A stretch of 64,000 nt of DNA, taken from Comamonadaceae bacterium (GTDB lineage: Bacteria > Pseudomonadota > Gammaproteobacteria > Burkholderiales > Burkholderiaceae_C). Shown here in pieces: positions 33,244 to 42,563 of the stretch. Numbering within the stretch: position 1 is the first letter of the stretch; each line of letters begins with the position of its first letter. The stretch is from assembly GCA_947373185.1 (NCBI GenBank), contig CANBWP010000002.1, forward strand, positions 124,001 to 188,000, read 5' to 3'. The translations under genes were made by a program, and so were the position numbers. The notes beneath the pieces were generated by a model. The model had not been told where the DNA came from, searched no databases, and saw only the letters and a program-made list of their open reading frames with translations.

Positions 33244-35799
33244 ATGCTGAAGTGGGCGCCCTGGTGGATCGGCGGTTGGCTTTTGGGCACAGCCATTCAG
33301 TTGCAGCAGGCGCAGTTTTGGCCGGCGTCATGGGTTGGCTTGTCTGCTGGTTTGGCTTGTGGCTTATGGGGTCTGGTTCGATTTGCGGGGCGTGGGTGGG
33401 GCGTCCAGTCAATGGGGTTGCAAGGGTTTCAGGCGCTGGGGTATGGGCTTTGCGCTGTGTGTCTGTCGCTGGCCTTTGTCAATGCGCGCTGCAATCTCCA
33501 GGCTCTGGAGGCACTCGACTCTGCACTTGAGGGTCAGGATTTGCAGGTCTTGGGTGTGGTGGCTTCGCTGCCGCAAACGGGACCAACAGGTGTGCGATTT
33601 CGACTGCAGGTTGAAAAAGCTTCGAGGGCAGACACCTTGGCTGCCGTCAAGGTGCCTGAGTGGATTGAACTTTCTTGGTACGACCGTGATGCTGCCAATC
33701 CCATTGACGATCGCGCGTGGGACGACCTGAAAGCAGGCGATCAATGGCAATTTCAGGTGCGTTTGAAAGCACCGCATGGCAACCTCAATCCACAAGGCTT
33801 TGATTACGAACTTTGGCTGTGGGAGCAAGGTGTGATGGCCACTGGCACCGTGCGAGCAGGCAAGCGAAATGCCGCGCCTCGCAAGCTCAGTGGGTCTTGG
33901 CGCTATGCCATCACCCAGGCGCGGCAACTTGTGCGAGCGCGCATTGCACAAAGCAGCATGGGTTGGACCTTGCCAGCATTGCAGGGGCAAGCGACTGACT
34001 TGAGCGGTGTCATTGCAGCTTTGGTGATGGGCGATCAAGCCGCCATATCGCCCGCTGCATGGGACATCTTCAGGGCCACAGGTGTGGCGCATCTGATGAG
34101 CATTTCAGGCTTGCACATCACCTTGTTTGCCTGGCTCATGGCCAAGCTCATTGGTGCTTTGTGGCGAGGGTCCGCGCGGCAGGGCCAGCGCTGGTGTTTG
34201 TGGGTGCCTGCGCCTTACGCGGCCGCTGTGGGGGGTGCGGCCTTGGCCACTTTGTATGCCTTGTTCAGTGGTTGGGGCTTGCCTGCACAGCGGACGGTGA
34301 TCATGTTGCTGGTGGCCAGTCTCATGAAAAGTGCTGGCTTGCAGTGGCCTCAGTTTTGGGTTCTGGGCGTGGCTTTGGGTGTTGTGGTGCTCTGGGATCC
34401 GTGGGCCTTGCTGCAGTCTGGATTTTGGTTGAGCTTCATGGCGGTCGCTGTTTTGATGTGGATGGACCCATCAACCCCTTTTGAGCGCACCAAGATGGCG
34501 AATGAAGGCGCTGAAACGGTGCGTGGTGCACCGCTTGAAAAATGGCATCTGTCTGTTTTGAAGCGGCTACGCCAATCGCTGCTGTCGCTCTTGAAGGAAC
34601 AATGGGTGCTGAGTCTGGCCCTCACGCCGCTGTCCGTTCTGTTTTTTGGACAAATCTCAGGAATCGGTTTTTTGGCCAATTTGGTCGCCATCCCATGGGT
34701 CACTTGGGTGGTCACACCCTTGGCCATGTTGGGGGTCTTGTGGTCACCTTTTTGGGGCTTGGCTGCTTGCGCAATGCAACCCCTGATGTCGCTGCTGTCG
34801 TGGATGAGTCAGCTTTCGTGGGCTGTGTGGACTTTGCCGGTGCCTCCGACGGGCATGCTCTTGATGGCTGTAGTGGGCGGCTGTGTTCTCCTACAAACTT
34901 GGCCATGGCCGATTCGTGCTTGGGGGCTAATGTTCATGCTGCCCAGCTTCTTGTGGCAGGCGCCGCAGCCTGCCTGGGGCGAGTTTGACTTGTGGTTTGT
35001 CGATGTGGGGCAGGGCAATGCCGTGCTCTTAAGAACAGCGCACCATGCGCTGCTTTATGACACGGGGCCCCTTTATTCAGAAACCACGGACGCTGGCCAA
35101 CGGGTGCTGGTGCCGCTGTTGTCGCGATGGGGTGTTCAACTGGATCGCTTGATGTTGAGCCATCGCGATGCAGACCACACCGGAGGCGCTGCCGCCGTAT
35201 TGAAGTCGCAGCCCCAAGCAGACTTGTTGACGTCCATCGAAAAGACGCATCCACTGTCTGCCCTTCGTGACATTCAGCATTGCCAAGCAGGGCAGCGTTG
35301 GGTCTGGGATGGCGTGCAATTTGAAATTTTGCACCCTCTTGAAAGCAACTACTTGCCTGCAGCCACCTCCAATTCTTTGAGCTGCGTGCTTCGAGTTGAT
35401 GCAAGTCAAGGCGCAAATTCGGTGCTTCGGCATGATGGCGTGGCGGGCAGTGCACTGTTGGTGGGCGATATTGAAGCGTCTCAAGAAATGCGTTTGCTGC
35501 AGCGTCAAGTTCTTCAGCCTGTTGATGTGTTGTTGGTTCCACACCATGGCAGTCAAACGTCGTCGACGGAAGACTTCATTGGGGCATTGGCGCCAAAGTG
35601 GGCGGTGGTGCAGGCGGGCTATCGAAACCGTTATGGCCATCCAGCCCCTCGCATTTTGCAGCGGTATGCTGCGCAAGGGGTCCCTTTGGTCGCATCACCT
35701 GCCTGTGGCGCAGCCCATTGGCAAAGCCAGTTGCCCGCAGACATGCGCTGTGAGCGCCAGGTGCATCGCCGTTATTGGCAACACCAGGCTGGCTCATGA
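33244..35799 (+). CDS. comEC: DNA internalization-related competence protein ComEC/Rec2
   Basis: Polytopic core with TGVAHLMSISGLHITLFAWL and C-terminal metallo-beta-lactamase-like LWFVDVGQGNAVLLRTAHHALLYDTGP...LSHRDADHTGGAAAVL...PHHGSQTSST. Confidence 0.93.
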   Translation: MLKWAPWWIGGWLLGTAIQLQQAQFWPASWVGLSAGLACGLWGLVRFAGRGWGVQSMGLQGFQALGYGLCAVCLSLAFVNARCNLQALEALDSALEGQDLQVLGVVASLPQTGPTGVRFRLQVEKASRADTLAAVKVPEWIELSWYDRDAANPIDDRAWDDLKAGDQWQFQVRLKAPHGNLNPQGFDYELWLWEQGVMATGTVRAGKRNAAPRKLSGSWRYAITQARQLVRARIAQSSMGWTLPALQGQATDLSGVIAALVMGDQAAISPAAWDIFRATGVAHLMSISGLHITLFAWLMAKLIGALWRGSARQGQRWCLWVPAPYAAAVGGAALATLYALFSGWGLPAQRTVIMLLVASLMKSAGLQWPQFWVLGVALGVVVLWDPWALLQSGFWLSFMAVAVLMWMDPSTPFERTKMANEGAETVRGAPLEKWHLSVLKRLRQSLLSLLKEQWVLSLALTPLSVLFFGQISGIGFLANLVAIPWVTWVVTPLAMLGVLWSPFWGLAACAMQPLMSLLSWMSQLSWAVWTLPVPPTGMLLMAVVGGCVLLQTWPWPIRAWGLMFMLPSFLWQAPQPAWGEFDLWFVDVGQGNAVLLRTAHHALLYDTGPLYSETTDAGQRVLVPLLSRWGVQLDRLMLSHRDADHTGGAAAVLKSQPQADLLTSIEKTHPLSALRDIQHCQAGQRWVWDGVQFEILHPLESNYLPAATSNSLSCVLRVDASQGANSVLRHDGVAGSALLVGDIEASQEMRLLQRQVLQPVDVLLVPHHGSQTSSTEDFIGALAPKWAVVQAGYRNRYGHPAPRILQRYAAQGVPLVASPACGAAHWQSQLPADMRCERQVHRRYWQHQAGS

Positions 35800-35873
35800 A
35801 GGATCAGGTTATGCTGGAAGCGTTGAGGGTGCGGGTATGCATCTTGCTTTTAAACCGACAGGAGTGAAGTCAG

Positions 35874-37325
35874 ATGCAGCAATTTGATGAAATGTACAGT
35901 GAGGCCGCAGCCACCCAGGCGGGCAGCCCCGTTCGGCCGCACTACAAGGCGTATGCCGATTGGTTGGCCAGTCAAAGCGAAGCCGTGATGCTGGCCCGCC
36001 GCGAAGAAGCGGAAATGATTTTTCGCCGAGTGGGCATCACGTTTGCCGTCTATGGCGACAAAGATGAAAGCGGCTCTGGCACCGAACGCTTGATTCCATT
36101 CGACTTGATTCCCCGCATCATTCCGGCCCATGAGTGGCAAAGCATGGAAAAGGGCCTGGTGCAACGCGTGACCGCGCTGAACCGTTTTATCCATGACGTT
36201 TACCACGATCAGGAAATCATCAAAGCGGGCCTCATTCCAGAGGATCAGATTCTCAGAAATGCACAGTTCCGTCCCGAAATGATGGGCGTGGATGTGCCGC
36301 ACCAAATTTACTCACACATCAGCGGCATTGACATCGTGCGCGCGCCCAATGCACAAGGTGAGGGTGAGTACTACGTGTTGGAAGACAATTTGCGGGTGCC
36401 CAGTGGCGTGAGTTACATGCTGGAAGACCGCAAGATGATGATGCGTTTGTTTCCAGAACTGTTCAGCCGGCACCGTGTCGCGCCTGTGGCACATTACCCC
36501 GACTTGTTGCTGGAAACTTTAAGGGCCTCCAGCCCCGCATCTTCTGCTGAGCCTACGGTGGTGGTGCTCACCCCTGGCATGTACAACAGTGCTTATTTTG
36601 AGCACGCCTTCTTGGCCCAGCAAATGGGCGTGGAATTGGTTGAAGGCCAAGACTTGTTTGTCAAAGACCAATTTGTTTACATGCGAACCACGCGCGGCCC
36701 TAAGCGTGTGGATGTGATTTACCGACGTGTGGACGATGACTTCTTAGATCCCAAAGTCTTCAGGCCCACTTCCACTTTGGGTTGTGCTGGTTTGATGGAT
36801 GCTTACCGTGCGGGCAATGTGGCCATCTGCAATGCCGTCGGCACGGGCGTGGCTGATGACAAGTCCATTTACCCCTACGTGCCGCAAATGATTGAGTTTT
36901 ATTTGGGCGAGAAACCGATTTTGAAAAATGTGCCCACCTTCATGTGCCGCAAGCCCGATGACTTGGCCTATACCTTGGCCAACTTGAAAGACTTGGTGGT
37001 CAAAGAAGTGCACGGTGCGGGCGGTTACGGCATGTTGGTGGGGCCAGCTTCTACCAAAGTAGAAATTGAAAATTTCCGTGCAGCGCTCTTGGCCAATCCT
37101 TCGGGCTATATCGCCCAACCCACCTTGAGTTTGTCCAGTTGTCCCACCTATGTAGAGAGCGGTGTCGCACCGCGTCACATTGACTTGCGGCCTTTTGTGT
37201 TGAGTGGCCGCACGGTGCAAATGGTGCCGGGGGGCCTTACGCGCGTGGCTTTGAAAGAGGGCTCTTTGGTGGTCAATTCGTCGCAGGGCGGTGGTACCAA
37301 AGACACATGGATTTTGCAATCTTGA
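35874..37325 (+). CDS. circularly permuted type 2 ATP-grasp protein (stand-alone)
   Basis: YNSAYFEHAFLAQQMGVELVEGQDLFVKDQFVYMRTTRGPKRVDVIYRRVDDDFLDPKVFRPTSTLGCAGLMDAYRAGNVAICNAVGTGVADDKSIYPYVP ... RPFVLSGRTVQMVPGGLTRVAL; good RBS. Confidence 0.95.
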   Translation: MQQFDEMYSEAAATQAGSPVRPHYKAYADWLASQSEAVMLARREEAEMIFRRVGITFAVYGDKDESGSGTERLIPFDLIPRIIPAHEWQSMEKGLVQRVTALNRFIHDVYHDQEIIKAGLIPEDQILRNAQFRPEMMGVDVPHQIYSHISGIDIVRAPNAQGEGEYYVLEDNLRVPSGVSYMLEDRKMMMRLFPELFSRHRVAPVAHYPDLLLETLRASSPASSAEPTVVVLTPGMYNSAYFEHAFLAQQMGVELVEGQDLFVKDQFVYMRTTRGPKRVDVIYRRVDDDFLDPKVFRPTSTLGCAGLMDAYRAGNVAICNAVGTGVADDKSIYPYVPQMIEFYLGEKPILKNVPTFMCRKPDDLAYTLANLKDLVVKEVHGAGGYGMLVGPASTKVEIENFRAALLANPSGYIAQPTLSLSSCPTYVESGVAPRHIDLRPFVLSGRTVQMVPGGLTRVALKEGSLVVNSSQGGGTKDTWILQS

Positions 37326-37335
37326 AAGACGTTTC

Positions 37336-38355
37336 ATGCTAAGCCGAACTGCTGATCACTTGTTTTGGATGTCGCGTTACACCGAGCGCGCAGAAAACAC
37401 CGCCCGCATGTTGAATGTGAGTTACGAGACCTCTTTGTTGCCACAATCTAGCGCCACTGTGCAATCGGGTTGGGAAGGCTTGCTCTCCATCAGTGAGTTG
37501 CTGCCCGCTTACACCAAGCTGCATGGCGAGGTCACTGCGCACCACGTGATGCAGTTCATGGTGATGGACCCCAACAATCCTTCCTCCATTATTTCTTGCT
37601 TGCGTGCCGCCCGAGAAAACGCACGGGCTGTCCGTGGTGCGCTCACCACTGAAGTCTGGGAAACACAAAACCAGACTTGGCTCGAAGTCAACCGCATGAT
37701 TCGCTCAGGCGAATTTGAAACCGATCCGGGTAAGTTTTTTGAATGGGTCAAGTTCAGGTCGCACTTATCCCGCGGTGTGACGGTTGGAACGATGCTGATG
37801 GACGAGTCTTTGCACTTCATGCGTTTGGGCACATTTCTAGAGCGTGCCGACAACACCGCGCGTTTGGTGGATGTGAAGTTTCATGCCGTCCAAAACGACC
37901 GTTTTGGCGCCGTGCCATTGGCACCGGCCATGGTTCAGCAAATGCAGGCGCAATCGATGATGCCCGAGGCAACTTTAGACGGCACACAAGAATTTGATTT
38001 CTACCACTGGAGCGCCATCTTGCGCAGCGTCAGCGGCTTTGAAATTTACCGCAAGGTCTATCGCGATGTGATTCGTCCTGACCGTGTCGCCGAGCTGCTG
38101 ATTTTGCGTCCCGACATGCCTCGATCATTGCATGCCAGTTTGAATGAAGTGGTGAACAATCTCGAGGCGGTCACCGACAACACGCAAAGCGAAACCCTGC
38201 GCCACGCCGGCAAACTGCGCGCCGATTTGGCCTATGGCCGTATCGATGAAATCTTGGCCACGGGACTGCATGCTTACCTCACCCAATTCTTGGAGCGGGT
38301 GAATGTGTTGGGCGGTCGAATCAGCCGTGAGTTTTTGATGCCACAGGTCGGTTGA
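37336..38355 (+). CDS. alpha-E domain-containing protein
   Basis: MLSRTADHLFWMSRYTERAENTARMLNVSYETSLLP... 339 aa helical; immediately downstream of CP-ATP-grasp gene. ATG at 37336 fits family better than ORF-track start. Confidence 0.94.
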   Translation: MLSRTADHLFWMSRYTERAENTARMLNVSYETSLLPQSSATVQSGWEGLLSISELLPAYTKLHGEVTAHHVMQFMVMDPNNPSSIISCLRAARENARAVRGALTTEVWETQNQTWLEVNRMIRSGEFETDPGKFFEWVKFRSHLSRGVTVGTMLMDESLHFMRLGTFLERADNTARLVDVKFHAVQNDRFGAVPLAPAMVQQMQAQSMMPEATLDGTQEFDFYHWSAILRSVSGFEIYRKVYRDVIRPDRVAELLILRPDMPRSLHASLNEVVNNLEAVTDNTQSETLRHAGKLRADLAYGRIDEILATGLHAYLTQFLERVNVLGGRISREFLMPQVG

Positions 38356-38404
38356 CACGCGTCCTGTTTGCTGAAACGGCCAACGGGCTTGGTAACATCG
38401 ACCC

Positions 38405-38974
38405 ATGCCTGTTCAAAAGATCCTCTCTACATCGCCCATTGTTCTGTCGGACTTAGAAGGCCTGCATGTTCTCGCAGGTTTGAATGCGGTTGTCGGCGAA
38501 GAAGGTAGCGGTAAAACCAGGTTGCTGCGTCTTTTGTGTGAGATGCAAAACGATGCACTGTGGCTTGATTTGCGCTTGCCAGCGCACGATGCGTTGACAC
38601 CCGAGGAAGTCTGGGCAACTCTGCAAAGCCAATACCCCCGATGGAATGAAAAATTGTGCCGTGCTTTGTGCGAAGCCTTGGGCCTGGCCGAACATTTGGG
38701 CAAACAACTCTTCATGCTGTCGACTGGAAGTCGCCGCAAGGTCGGCTTGATTGCTTTGTTGGCCAGCGGCGCTAAGTTCACGTGCTTAGATCAGCCCTTT
38801 GCGGCCCTGGATCAAGCTTCGATTGGCGTGCTTTGCAAAGTCTTGAACGACATGGCCCGCGAGACGTCGCGCGCTTGGCTGGTGGCAGATTATGAAGCGG
38901 ACACGCGCTTGCATTGGGACCATGTGATTTCGTTGGACCCGGCTTCGCTGGCTTTGAGTGGTCGGACATGGTAG
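38405..38974 (+). CDS. small ABC-type ATPase domain protein (orphan, substituted Walker B)
   Basis: Walker A GEEGSGKTRLLRLL, signature-like LSTGSRRKVGL, Walker B/D-loop FTCLDQPFAALD; 189 aa, no permease adjacent. Confidence 0.85.
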   Translation: MPVQKILSTSPIVLSDLEGLHVLAGLNAVVGEEGSGKTRLLRLLCEMQNDALWLDLRLPAHDALTPEEVWATLQSQYPRWNEKLCRALCEALGLAEHLGKQLFMLSTGSRRKVGLIALLASGAKFTCLDQPFAALDQASIGVLCKVLNDMARETSRAWLVADYEADTRLHWDHVISLDPASLALSGRTW

Positions 38975-39093
38975 CTTGTGTGAATCATCAATGAGCTCAG
39001 AAATTCCGGATCGTTTTTTGATTTCAAAACCAACTTTTTGGCGGACAGTGCCAACACGGCACAAGCAGAGTTGCATGCGCCGATGACTTCATT

Positions 39094-40170
39094 TCACGGT
39101 TTCACGCGTTCTGCCACAGCCTGCCCTAACTCAATCACCGCCATCGCGTAATAGCTGCTCCAGTTGTAGCGCGTGATGGCATAGAAGTTGTCAGTGCCGG
39201 CCACATAGCTGGGAGGGTCATCGCCATTGAGTAACTCAATCAAAGCCAAAGGGCCCGTGTGCGCCAATGCTTCAAGGTCCAACACAGCGCCTTTGGCCAC
39301 AAAGCTGCCCACGCTGAACGTCGGCAAGATGTCCGGCGCCATCAGCGCATCCATGTCGAGTTGTTCTCGATTGAAAGTAACAGGGAAGTGGGTGGGCATG
39401 CCGGACTTCCACTGGAAGGCCTTGAAGTAGTTGGCCACCGAGCCAATGACATCGGCGGTGTTGTTGAACAAGTCGATGTGCTGGTCGCCATCAAAGTCCA
39501 CCGCAAACTTGGCCCAGCTAGACGGCATGAACTGAGGCAAACCCAAGGCGCCTGCATAGCTGCCTTTGATGTTGGCCGGTTTGATTTTTTCTTGGTGGGA
39601 CAGTACCAAAAACTGCGCCAATTCTTTGGAGAAAAAGGCTTGCCTTTCTGAGGCTCTCGGATGTTCTTTGGGGAAATCGAAGGTGAGGGTGCTGAGCGCA
39701 TCCAGGGTCCGAAAATTGCCCGTGTGTTGACCATAGAAAGTTTCGACGCCAATGATGCCAACGACCAGCCAAGCTGGCACGCCATAAGTTTGCTCGGCTT
39801 TCTCCAGGGTGACCCGATTGGTTCTCCAAAATTCAACACCAGCCTGAATGCGCTTGGGTTCAATGAACCTTGCTTGGTAAGCTGCCCAGTTTTTCTTGTT
39901 CACTTGGGTGGGGGGCAGAATCAGTTTGGAAATGCTGGGAATCAAGCGTGCCTGCGCCAATTGGGCTTTGACCCATTTGACGTCGAGCTGATTGTCTTTC
40001 GCCATTTGTTCGGCCCAGAGCGCCACATCTTTGCGCTTGGCATAGGAAGGTCCGGGCGAGGTGCTGGGTGCACTGATTTTGGATTTGTGCTTGTTCTTGC
40101 CCTCGGCCGCATGAAGACCCGCAGAAAAAGCGATGCAAAAACAAGTCAGAATCAAAGGCAAAATGCGCAT
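39094..40170 (-). CDS. mltB: lytic murein transglycosylase B
   Basis: Signal peptide; GVPAWLVVGIIGVETFYGQHTGNFRTLDALSTLTFDFP ... GSYAGALGLPQFMPSSWAKFAVDFDGDQHIDLFNNTADVIGSVANYF. Confidence 0.94.
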   Translation of the reverse strand: MRILPLILTCFCIAFSAGLHAAEGKNKHKSKISAPSTSPGPSYAKRKDVALWAEQMAKDNQLDVKWVKAQLAQARLIPSISKLILPPTQVNKKNWAAYQARFIEPKRIQAGVEFWRTNRVTLEKAEQTYGVPAWLVVGIIGVETFYGQHTGNFRTLDALSTLTFDFPKEHPRASERQAFFSKELAQFLVLSHQEKIKPANIKGSYAGALGLPQFMPSSWAKFAVDFDGDQHIDLFNNTADVIGSVANYFKAFQWKSGMPTHFPVTFNREQLDMDALMAPDILPTFSVGSFVAKGAVLDLEALAHTGPLALIELLNGDDPPSYVAGTDNFYAITRYNWSSYYAMAVIELGQAVAERVKP

Positions 40171-40258
40171 GCCTTGAGTTTAGCCGTGGAATGCTGACAG
40201 GGTGTCGTGATAAGCTGGAATCCTTGAACGTTTGATTTGACCTTTTACAAAGTTATCC

Positions 40259-41212
40259 ATGGGCGCCACAGGCTATTTCACACATTCGGATTGTCGCCTT
40301 CATGAAATGGGCGAGGGCCACCCAGAGTGTCCGCAGCGGCTAGATGCCATCGAAGATCGCTTGCTCATCACGGGTCTCGACCACGCTTTAGACCGCCGCG
40401 AGCCAGCGCCTGCCTCCTTGGCTGACATTGAGTTGGCGCATGGCCGCATGTACGTGGCCTCACTGCGGGGGTTGAGCGACGCCTTGGTGGAAGACATGCA
40501 AGCCGGTGGCCCCTCTCACTCTGCCTTGGACCCTGATACCTCGATCAACTCGCACACATGGAAGGCTGCCCTGCGTTCTGTGGGGGCAGCATTAGAGGCG
40601 ACCGATGCGGTCATGGCCGGCGAATTGGAAAACGCTTTTTGTGCCATTCGGCCGCCAGGGCATCACGCTGGCCATGACAAGGCCATGGGCTTTTGCTTTT
40701 TCAACAACGTGGCCATTGCGGCCAAGTACGCTCTGGAGCGGCACGGCTTGCAGAGAGTGGCCATCGTTGACTTTGATGTGCACCATGGCAACGGCACTGA
40801 AGACATCGTGGCGGGAGACGAGCGCATTTTGATGGTGAGCTTTTACCAACACCCGTTTTACCCAGAGGGCGGTGCTTTAAAACACGACGCCAACCTGGTC
40901 AATTTGCCAGTGCCGGCCTACACCCGCGGCATGGACATTCGGGAACTGATTGACATGATGTGGATGCCTCGTCTGGAAGCCCATCGCCCAGAGTTGATTT
41001 TCATCAGCGCCGGTTTTGATGCGCACCGCGAGGACGACATGGGGCAGCTGGGCTTGGTCGAGCAAGACTATGTGTGGATCACCCAACGCATCAAGGATGT
41101 GGCGCTCAAATACGCCAAGGGCCGCATCGTGAGCTGCCTAGAAGGTGGTTACAACCTCAGCGCTTTGTCGCGCAGTGTTGAAGCACACATCCGTGTGTTG
41201 GCCGACGTTTGA
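40259..41212 (+). CDS. histone deacetylase family protein
   Basis: CAIRPPGHHAGHDKAMGFCFFNNVAIAAKYAL, DFDVHHGNGTEDI, FISAGFDAHREDDMGQLGL, CLEGGYNL. Confidence 0.94.
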   Translation: MGATGYFTHSDCRLHEMGEGHPECPQRLDAIEDRLLITGLDHALDRREPAPASLADIELAHGRMYVASLRGLSDALVEDMQAGGPSHSALDPDTSINSHTWKAALRSVGAALEATDAVMAGELENAFCAIRPPGHHAGHDKAMGFCFFNNVAIAAKYALERHGLQRVAIVDFDVHHGNGTEDIVAGDERILMVSFYQHPFYPEGGALKHDANLVNLPVPAYTRGMDIRELIDMMWMPRLEAHRPELIFISAGFDAHREDDMGQLGLVEQDYVWITQRIKDVALKYAKGRIVSCLEGGYNLSALSRSVEAHIRVLADV

Positions 41213-41247
41213 GACCCCTCTCAAGATTGACTGAATGAGGCCCTGAA

Positions 41248-42516
41248 TTGATCAAAGTTCCCAACATGATGAACGACCCTGCCGTGTGGTGGGACAGTTT
41301 GAATTCACAGGAGGCCATTCAAGAGGTGCTGCTGTTTGCCGCCTGCATTGCAGTGGCCGGTGTCTTGGTTTGGTTGGTCAGACGATCTACAAGGGCTTGG
41401 ACGCTGTCTGTGTTGCTGGGTCGCAATTTGGTCGATGGTGTTTTGTTCCCCACGCTCTTACTTGGTCTGGTGTTTGGCACGCGAGCCGTTTGGGGGCGAG
41501 GTCATCCGCTTTGGATTTTTGATTTTTTGGTGCCGGTGTGCGTGTCTTTGGCCGGCATTCGTTTGGGGGTCAAAGTATTGCAAGCCACCTTCAAAAATTC
41601 TGATTGGATCAGACCTGTCGAACGAAGCTTGTCTTGGCTGGCTTGGGGCGCCGTGGTGCTCTGGCTCACAGGACTTCTGCCCATGATTTTGGAGGAGCTC
41701 GATCAAATTCATTGGACAGTAGGCACGTCGCATCTGTCGGTTCGCACACTGATTGAAGGAGGCTTGACGGCTGGCGTGGTCATGCTGCTCACCCTTTGGA
41801 TGTCGTCGGCAATTGAAGCGCGTTTGCTTAAATCTTCTTCGGGCAGTGAGTTGTCTTTGCGCAAAGCCGTGAGCAACGCTGTGACTTCTTTGTTGATGTT
41901 CGTGGGCTTGATGTTGTCCTTGTCCGCAGTGGGCATTGACCTGACGGCGCTTTCGGTGCTGGGCGGGGCTGTGGGTGTGGGCATTGGCTTTGGTTTGCAA
42001 AAACTGGCGGCCAATTACGTCAGCGGTTTTGTCATCTTGGCTGAGCGCAGCATGCGCATTGGCGACAGTGTCAAGGTCGATGGCTTTGAGGGGCGCATCA
42101 CCGACATCAAGGCACGATACACCGTCATTCGTGCGCCCAATGGCCGGGAGTCCATCGTGCCCAATGAGATGCTGATCAACAGCCGCGTTGAAAATTTGTC
42201 ATTGGCAGATTCACGCGTCCTTCAAAGCACCAGCGTGTCGGTGGCCTATGGCAGCGATGTCCCCTTGGTGATGGGTTTGCTCAAACAAGCTTGTGAAGCA
42301 CAAGCGCGGGTGCTAGCGGAGCCTGCGCCATTTGTGACCTTGACCAATTTTGGTGCTGATGGCTTGGAATTTGGTGTGCACTATTGGATGGACGAGCAAC
42401 ACGCAGGGGTGCTGACCTTGCGGTCTGACATCAACGTGGACATCTTGAAGGTCCTGCAAGCCAACGGCATTGAAATTCCGTTTCCGCAACGCGTGGTTCA
42501 CACGCGTCCCAGTTAA
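41248..42516 (+). CDS. mechanosensitive ion channel (MscS) family protein
   Basis: LSVLGGAVGVGIGFGLQKLAANYVSGFVILAERSMRIGDSVKVDGFEGRITDIKARYTVIRAPNGRESIVPNEMLI. Confidence 0.93.
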   Translation: MIKVPNMMNDPAVWWDSLNSQEAIQEVLLFAACIAVAGVLVWLVRRSTRAWTLSVLLGRNLVDGVLFPTLLLGLVFGTRAVWGRGHPLWIFDFLVPVCVSLAGIRLGVKVLQATFKNSDWIRPVERSLSWLAWGAVVLWLTGLLPMILEELDQIHWTVGTSHLSVRTLIEGGLTAGVVMLLTLWMSSAIEARLLKSSSGSELSLRKAVSNAVTSLLMFVGLMLSLSAVGIDLTALSVLGGAVGVGIGFGLQKLAANYVSGFVILAERSMRIGDSVKVDGFEGRITDIKARYTVIRAPNGRESIVPNEMLINSRVENLSLADSRVLQSTSVSVAYGSDVPLVMGLLKQACEAQARVLAEPAPFVTLTNFGADGLEFGVHYWMDEQHAGVLTLRSDINVDILKVLQANGIEIPFPQRVVHTRPS

Positions 42517-42563
42517 GTGGCCAGAATGGGGACAGGCCCGACCGAAGGCCAGTGCCATGGGCT

